From an uncultured Oscillospiraceae bacterium (GTDB lineage Bacteria; Bacillota; Clostridia; Oscillospirales; Oscillospiraceae), in contig CAAELC010000071.1 in assembly GCA_900756715.1 (NCBI GenBank), positions 1 to 8,136 on the forward strand: a DNA stretch of 8,136 bases, in the 5' to 3' direction. The position numbers and the translations under genes are program-made. The notes under the pieces were generated by a model. The model saw nothing but the letters and a program-made list of their open reading frames with translations. It did not search any database and was not told the origin of the DNA. Of this stretch, positions 6,097 through 8,136 are shown piece by piece. How positions within the stretch are numbered: the stretch's first letter is position 1; every line of letters begins with the position of its first letter.

Positions 6097-7650
6097 ATGA
6101 GCGCATCAAGAGAAAAGAAACAGCGGCAGGATCGCGTTGCAAGCGGCACACTTGATCCCAAGGCCGTTCGCGCCGCCGAAGAAAAAACCCAGCAGAGAAA
6201 GAGCAACATTCTCTATATCTCTATTGCCGTGGCCTTTGTAGTGGTGGCGGCGGTGCTGCTGGTGTGGAACTCCGGCGTGCTGCAGCGCAGCAAGACCGCT
6301 GTGACCGTGGGCGAGGAATCCTATTCCGCTGCCGAGGTCAGCTACTATTACCATGTGGCACTGAACAATGTCCGCAACTCCAATTACGCCAGCTACATGG
6401 GCATCTCCAGCAGCACTGTTCTGACACAGGATACCCTCAGTGACACAGCAAAGCTGATCCTTGGCGTGACCGACGAGGGTGACATTACCTGGGACACTTA
6501 TTTGAAGGATTCCGCAGAAAGCAATCTCAAGAGTTTGCAGTCTCTGCTGGCAGCTGCAAAGGAAGATGGCTTTACATGGAATGACGACATGCAGAGCGAC
6601 TACAATGACTCTATCGACAATGTAAAAAGCTATGCAAAGCAGTACGGATATTCCTACAAGGCCTATCTGAAGCTGCTGTTCGGCAACAACATCACGCCTT
6701 CTGTTTTTGAAAGAATGCTGAAAGATGCCACGCTGGCCAGTGCCTACCAGACCAGCTACAAGGACAGCCTGAGCTATACGGACAGCGATCTGGACGCTTA
6801 TTACAATGAGAACAGCGACAGCTTCCGTGTTGCTGCCTATGACTACATCTATTTCAAAGGCACCGCTTCCTCCACCACGGACAGCAGCGGTAAAACCGTG
6901 GAGCCTACAGAGGAGGAGTCTGCTGCAGCTGCGGCGGCCGCCAAGGAAGCTGCCGAGGCAGCGCTGGCCCGCGTGCAAAGCGGCGAGAATCTGGAGGACA
7001 TTGCCAAGGACTACGACATGGCCACCTACTCCTCTCAGACCGCTGCTACCAACAACGGCGACACGCTGGGCACATGGGCCTTTGAAGAAGGCCGTCAGGC
7101 CGATGACACCGCGCTGCTGAACAGCGATTCCAATTACTATGTAGTCCTGTTCCACAGCGTGGGACGGCAGGAATACAACACCGTGGATGTGCGCCACATT
7201 CTGTTCCGCGTTGACACCTCCTCCCTTGACAGAAGCGCCAGCGATTATGACGCCAAGGTGGAAGAACTGAAGGCCCAGAAAAAAGCTGCGGCAGAGGATG
7301 CTTTGCAGCAGTGGAAAGACGGAGGCGCTACTGAGGAACTTTTCGCCCAGATGGCAGATAAGCTGTCTGACGACAGCCCCAAGGGCGGTCTGTATACACA
7401 GGTTTACAAAAACCAGATGGTCACCGCTTTCAACGACTGGTGCTTTGATCCCGCCCGTCAAGTTGGCGACTGCGAAATCGTGGAAACCAGCTACGGCTAC
7501 CACATCATCTATTTTGTGGGAGAGGACCTGCCCTATTGGAAGGTCCAGGTTACCAATGCGCTGAAGAACAACGCCTACAGCGAGTGGTATAACGGCCTGC
7601 AGCAGGACTATGAGGTCACTGAGCAATCCGGTATGAAGTATGTCGGCTGA
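6097..7650 (+). CDS. Membrane-anchored parvulin-type peptidyl-prolyl isomerase (PrsA/SurA-like)
   Basis: A 517-residue foldase expected to catalyse cis-trans isomerisation of Xaa-Pro bonds in exported proteins at the outer face of the membrane. A basic cytoplasmic N-terminus (1-36) precedes one membrane segment (about 37-57). There is no lipobox cysteine, so it is an anchored protein and not a PrsA lipoprotein. Residues 70-240 resemble the helical SurA-N/PrsA chaperone region. A degenerate parvulin unit (about 245-356) is interrupted by a Ser/Thr- and Ala-rich insert (258-290). A canonical parvulin domain follows (363-476): VRHILF with His367, KGGLY (429-433), MVTAFNDWCF (441-450) and YGYHIIYF with His469. 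ATG 6097 is chosen because GAGAGGA (6081-6087) sits 9 nt upstream; an in-frame TTG at 6079 overlaps that site. It is a single-gene unit, well fitted to assist folding of wall enzymes. Confidence 0.9.
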   Translation: MSASREKKQRQDRVASGTLDPKAVRAAEEKTQQRKSNILYISIAVAFVVVAAVLLVWNSGVLQRSKTAVTVGEESYSAAEVSYYYHVALNNVRNSNYASYMGISSSTVLTQDTLSDTAKLILGVTDEGDITWDTYLKDSAESNLKSLQSLLAAAKEDGFTWNDDMQSDYNDSIDNVKSYAKQYGYSYKAYLKLLFGNNITPSVFERMLKDATLASAYQTSYKDSLSYTDSDLDAYYNENSDSFRVAAYDYIYFKGTASSTTDSSGKTVEPTEEESAAAAAAAKEAAEAALARVQSGENLEDIAKDYDMATYSSQTAATNNGDTLGTWAFEEGRQADDTALLNSDSNYYVVLFHSVGRQEYNTVDVRHILFRVDTSSLDRSASDYDAKVEELKAQKKAAAEDALQQWKDGGATEELFAQMADKLSDDSPKGGLYTQVYKNQMVTAFNDWCFDPARQVGDCEIVETSYGYHIIYFVGEDLPYWKVQVTNALKNNAYSEWYNGLQQDYEVTEQSGMKYVG

Positions 7651-7663
7651 TTGACTGCCGCGC

Positions 7664-7707
7664 AAAAAGGGAGCAGCTGTTCCGATGGAACAGCTGCTCC
7701 CTTTTTT
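7664..7707 (+). terminator. Strong intrinsic terminator of the prolyl isomerase gene
   Basis: A perfect 15-bp GC-rich stem (7669-7683 with 7687-7701) with loop GAT is preceded by five A and followed by six T. It begins 13 bp after the stop codon. The A/T flanks make it potentially bidirectional. Confidence 0.95.
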
Positions 7708-7730
7708 ATGGGGACGGGCTTATGAACATC

Positions 7731-7774
7731 AAAAGCAAAAGCCTGCTGAATCCTTTGGGATTCAGCAGGCTTTT
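7731..7774 (-). terminator. Terminator of the tRNA-Arg transcription unit
   Basis: A perfect 17-bp stem (7737-7753 with 7758-7774) with a TTTG loop. Read on the minus strand it begins at the encoded CCA end of the tRNA fragment and ends with TTTT, then GCTTTTG. It faces the terminator at 7664-7707. Confidence 0.85.
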
Positions 7775-7818
7775 GGTACGCCGTGAGGGATTCGAACCCC
7801 CGGCCTTCTGGTCCGTAG
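7774..7818 (-). tRNA. 3' fragment of tRNA-Arg(ACG), probable attachment-site copy
   Basis: On the minus strand the sequence reads as the 3' part of a tRNA: anticodon loop CTACGGA (7812-7818, anticodon ACG), the 3' anticodon strand CCAGA, the variable region, the T arm with TTCGAAT loop and GGGGG/CCCTC stem, the acceptor strand ACGGCGT, discriminator A and encoded CCA (7774-7776). The 5' half is missing. The bases next to the loop (ACAAC) cannot pair with CCAGA, and no D arm or 5' acceptor strand follows. A tRNA cut at the anticodon loop with an intact 3' end is the usual remnant at one end of an integrated element. It is non-functional as it stands. The intact tRNA would be expected at the other end of the element, to the right. 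Confidence 0.85.
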
Positions 7819-7830
7819 GTTGTCTCACGA

Positions 7831-7869
7831 ACAAATCGGAGTCGTTTCGGCTCCGATTTGTGCTTTTTT
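7831..7869 (+). terminator. Terminator-like hairpin just inside the tRNA junction
   Basis: A 14-bp stem with one G-U pair (7831-7844 with 7848-7861) and loop TTT is followed by GC and six T (7864-7869). It is directed to the right on the plus strand. No plus-strand gene precedes it after the terminator at 7707, so it may insulate the element from outside transcription. Confidence 0.65.
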
Positions 7870-7932
7870 GCCACCATTCACTCGGCGGATTTTCCGTTGT
7901 TTCCGTCCGGCCCTGCCCGCTCCAATCCTATT

Positions 7933-7951
7933 CTGGGTCAAAACTGGGTCA
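7933..7951. repeat. Tandem direct repeat CTGGGTCA, 11-bp period
   Basis: CTGGGTCA occurs at 7933-7940 and 7944-7951, separated by AAA. The 11-bp period is close to one helical turn. It lies about 115 bp from the tRNA junction, the kind of place where tyrosine recombinases have arm-type sites. The second copy overlaps the stop codon of the toxin remnant. Confidence 0.4.
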
Positions 7952-8086
7952 GACACGGTGCGCCCGCACCCACGCCAACAGCGTCTTGTAGTCCATCGCG
8001 CCGGAGGCGACAGCAAGACCGACCTCGACGACCTCATCATTCGTGCAGTCCAGCCGAATACCGTTGACCTCCAGAGCAGAATTGAT
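7949..8086 (-). pseudogene. C-terminal remnant of a Doc/Fic-family (death-on-curing) toxin
   Basis: On the minus strand, 45 codons followed by TGA encode a sequence that includes LEVNGIRLDCTNDEVVEVGL, then AVASGAMDYKTLLAWVRAHR. This matches, as I recall the family, the C-terminal end of bacterial death-on-curing (Doc/Fic) proteins: an LxxNGxxL turn, a helix with (D/E)E(L/V)V, an (A/V)xG segment and a final LLxW(V/L)xxH helix. The Fic active-site motif HPFxxGN(K/R) lies N-terminal to this part and is absent. An in-frame TAA (8087-8089) sits directly before it, and the sequence further upstream does not look like Doc in any frame I read. It is therefore a truncated, non-functional piece. No antitoxin is visible. 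Confidence 0.55.
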
Positions 8087-8104
8087 TTACGATTGAGCGA
8101 GGAT

Positions 8105-8134
8105 GTCCGGGCAGAAAACTGTTCGGACTTTTCT
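8105..8134 (+). terminator. Terminator-like hairpin at the right edge
   Basis: GTCCGGGCAG (8105-8114) pairs with CTGTTCGGAC (8119-8128) through 10 bp (two G-U) around an AAAA loop, followed by TTTTCT. It points right on the plus strand. No plus-strand gene precedes it; it lies immediately upstream of the Doc remnant on the opposite strand. Confidence 0.5.
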
Positions 8135-8136
8135 CA

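Larger units (their letters stand above)
7819..8136. mobile_element. Possible end of a tRNA-Arg-integrated element (extends past window)
   Basis: tRNA identity stops abruptly at 7818/7819. To the left are the native tRNA terminator and a housekeeping gene. To the right are a terminator hairpin, a tandem direct repeat and a toxin gene remnant, with no intact gene. This asymmetry places the element on the right. No integrase, excisionase or transfer gene is visible in the 318 bp available, so the element type is unknown, and a decayed remnant is equally possible. Confidence 0.4.

Noticed and set aside
6106..7665. Open frame of about 520 codons antisense to the prolyl isomerase gene
   Set aside because: Same reasoning: the plus strand encodes recognisable parvulin motifs; the antisense frame is hydrophobic low-complexity sequence without a family match or RBS evidence.
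7722..7991. Plus-strand open frame containing RREGFEPPAFWSVG
   Set aside because: This peptide is the familiar false translation of the complement of a tRNA 3' half; the frame runs through two terminators and the tRNA fragment.
1..8136. CRISPR array, insertion sequence, biosynthetic cluster or defence system
   Set aside because: No regularly spaced repeats, transposase motifs or defence protein domains were seen; the only mobile-element signs are in the last 360 bases.

Overview
The window looks like chromosome of a Gram-positive, moderately GC-rich anaerobe of the class Clostridia, most likely Oscillospiraceae/Ruminococcaceae. The evidence is a YlmC/YmxH-type sporulation-associated PRC-barrel protein, a DUF1292 protein, a butyryl-CoA:acetate-type CoA-transferase typical of gut butyrate producers, a clostridial class A penicillin-binding protein with a Cys-rich tail, and sharp AGGAGG-type ribosome binding sites and sigma-A promoters. 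This placement rests on protein families recognised by eye, not on a search.

Layout, left to right. Positions 1-225 (minus) hold the N-terminal third of ribosomal protein S2, with a structured leader and a near-ideal promoter (335-363). Positions 414-698 (minus) encode a small PRC-barrel protein. A promoter-rich divergent region (700-940) carries a 10-bp inverted repeat. Positions 940-2289 (plus) encode the CoA-transferase, ending in an intrinsic terminator. A convergent zone (2290-2464) stacks three hairpins, two of them terminators facing opposite ways. Positions 2465-5071 (minus) encode a bifunctional class A PBP. A divergent region (5072-5362) precedes a 98-residue DUF1292 protein at 5363-5659 (plus). 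The 437-base gap after it contains no convincing gene for protein but does contain a structured RNA with the architecture of 6S RNA (about 5743-5930). Positions 6097-7650 (plus) encode a membrane-anchored parvulin-type prolyl isomerase followed by a very strong terminator.

The last 360 bases differ in character. A tRNA terminator and the 3' part of a tRNA-Arg(ACG) gene lie on the minus strand. The tRNA sequence stops at the anticodon loop (7818), and what follows is not tRNA. This is the pattern expected at one end of an element integrated into a tRNA gene. To its right lie a hairpin terminator, a short tandem direct repeat with an 11-bp period, the C-terminal remnant of a Doc/Fic-type toxin gene, and a second terminator-like hairpin. 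No integrase is visible; it would have to lie beyond the right edge.

The genes do not form one pathway. Most are single transcription units with their own promoter and terminator: translation (rpsB), energy metabolism (CoA-transferase), cell wall synthesis (PBP), extracytoplasmic folding (prolyl isomerase) and probable global control of RNA polymerase (6S RNA). I see no defence system, CRISPR array or biosynthetic cluster. The items most worth follow-up are the 6S-like RNA, the tRNA junction and the structured leaders.
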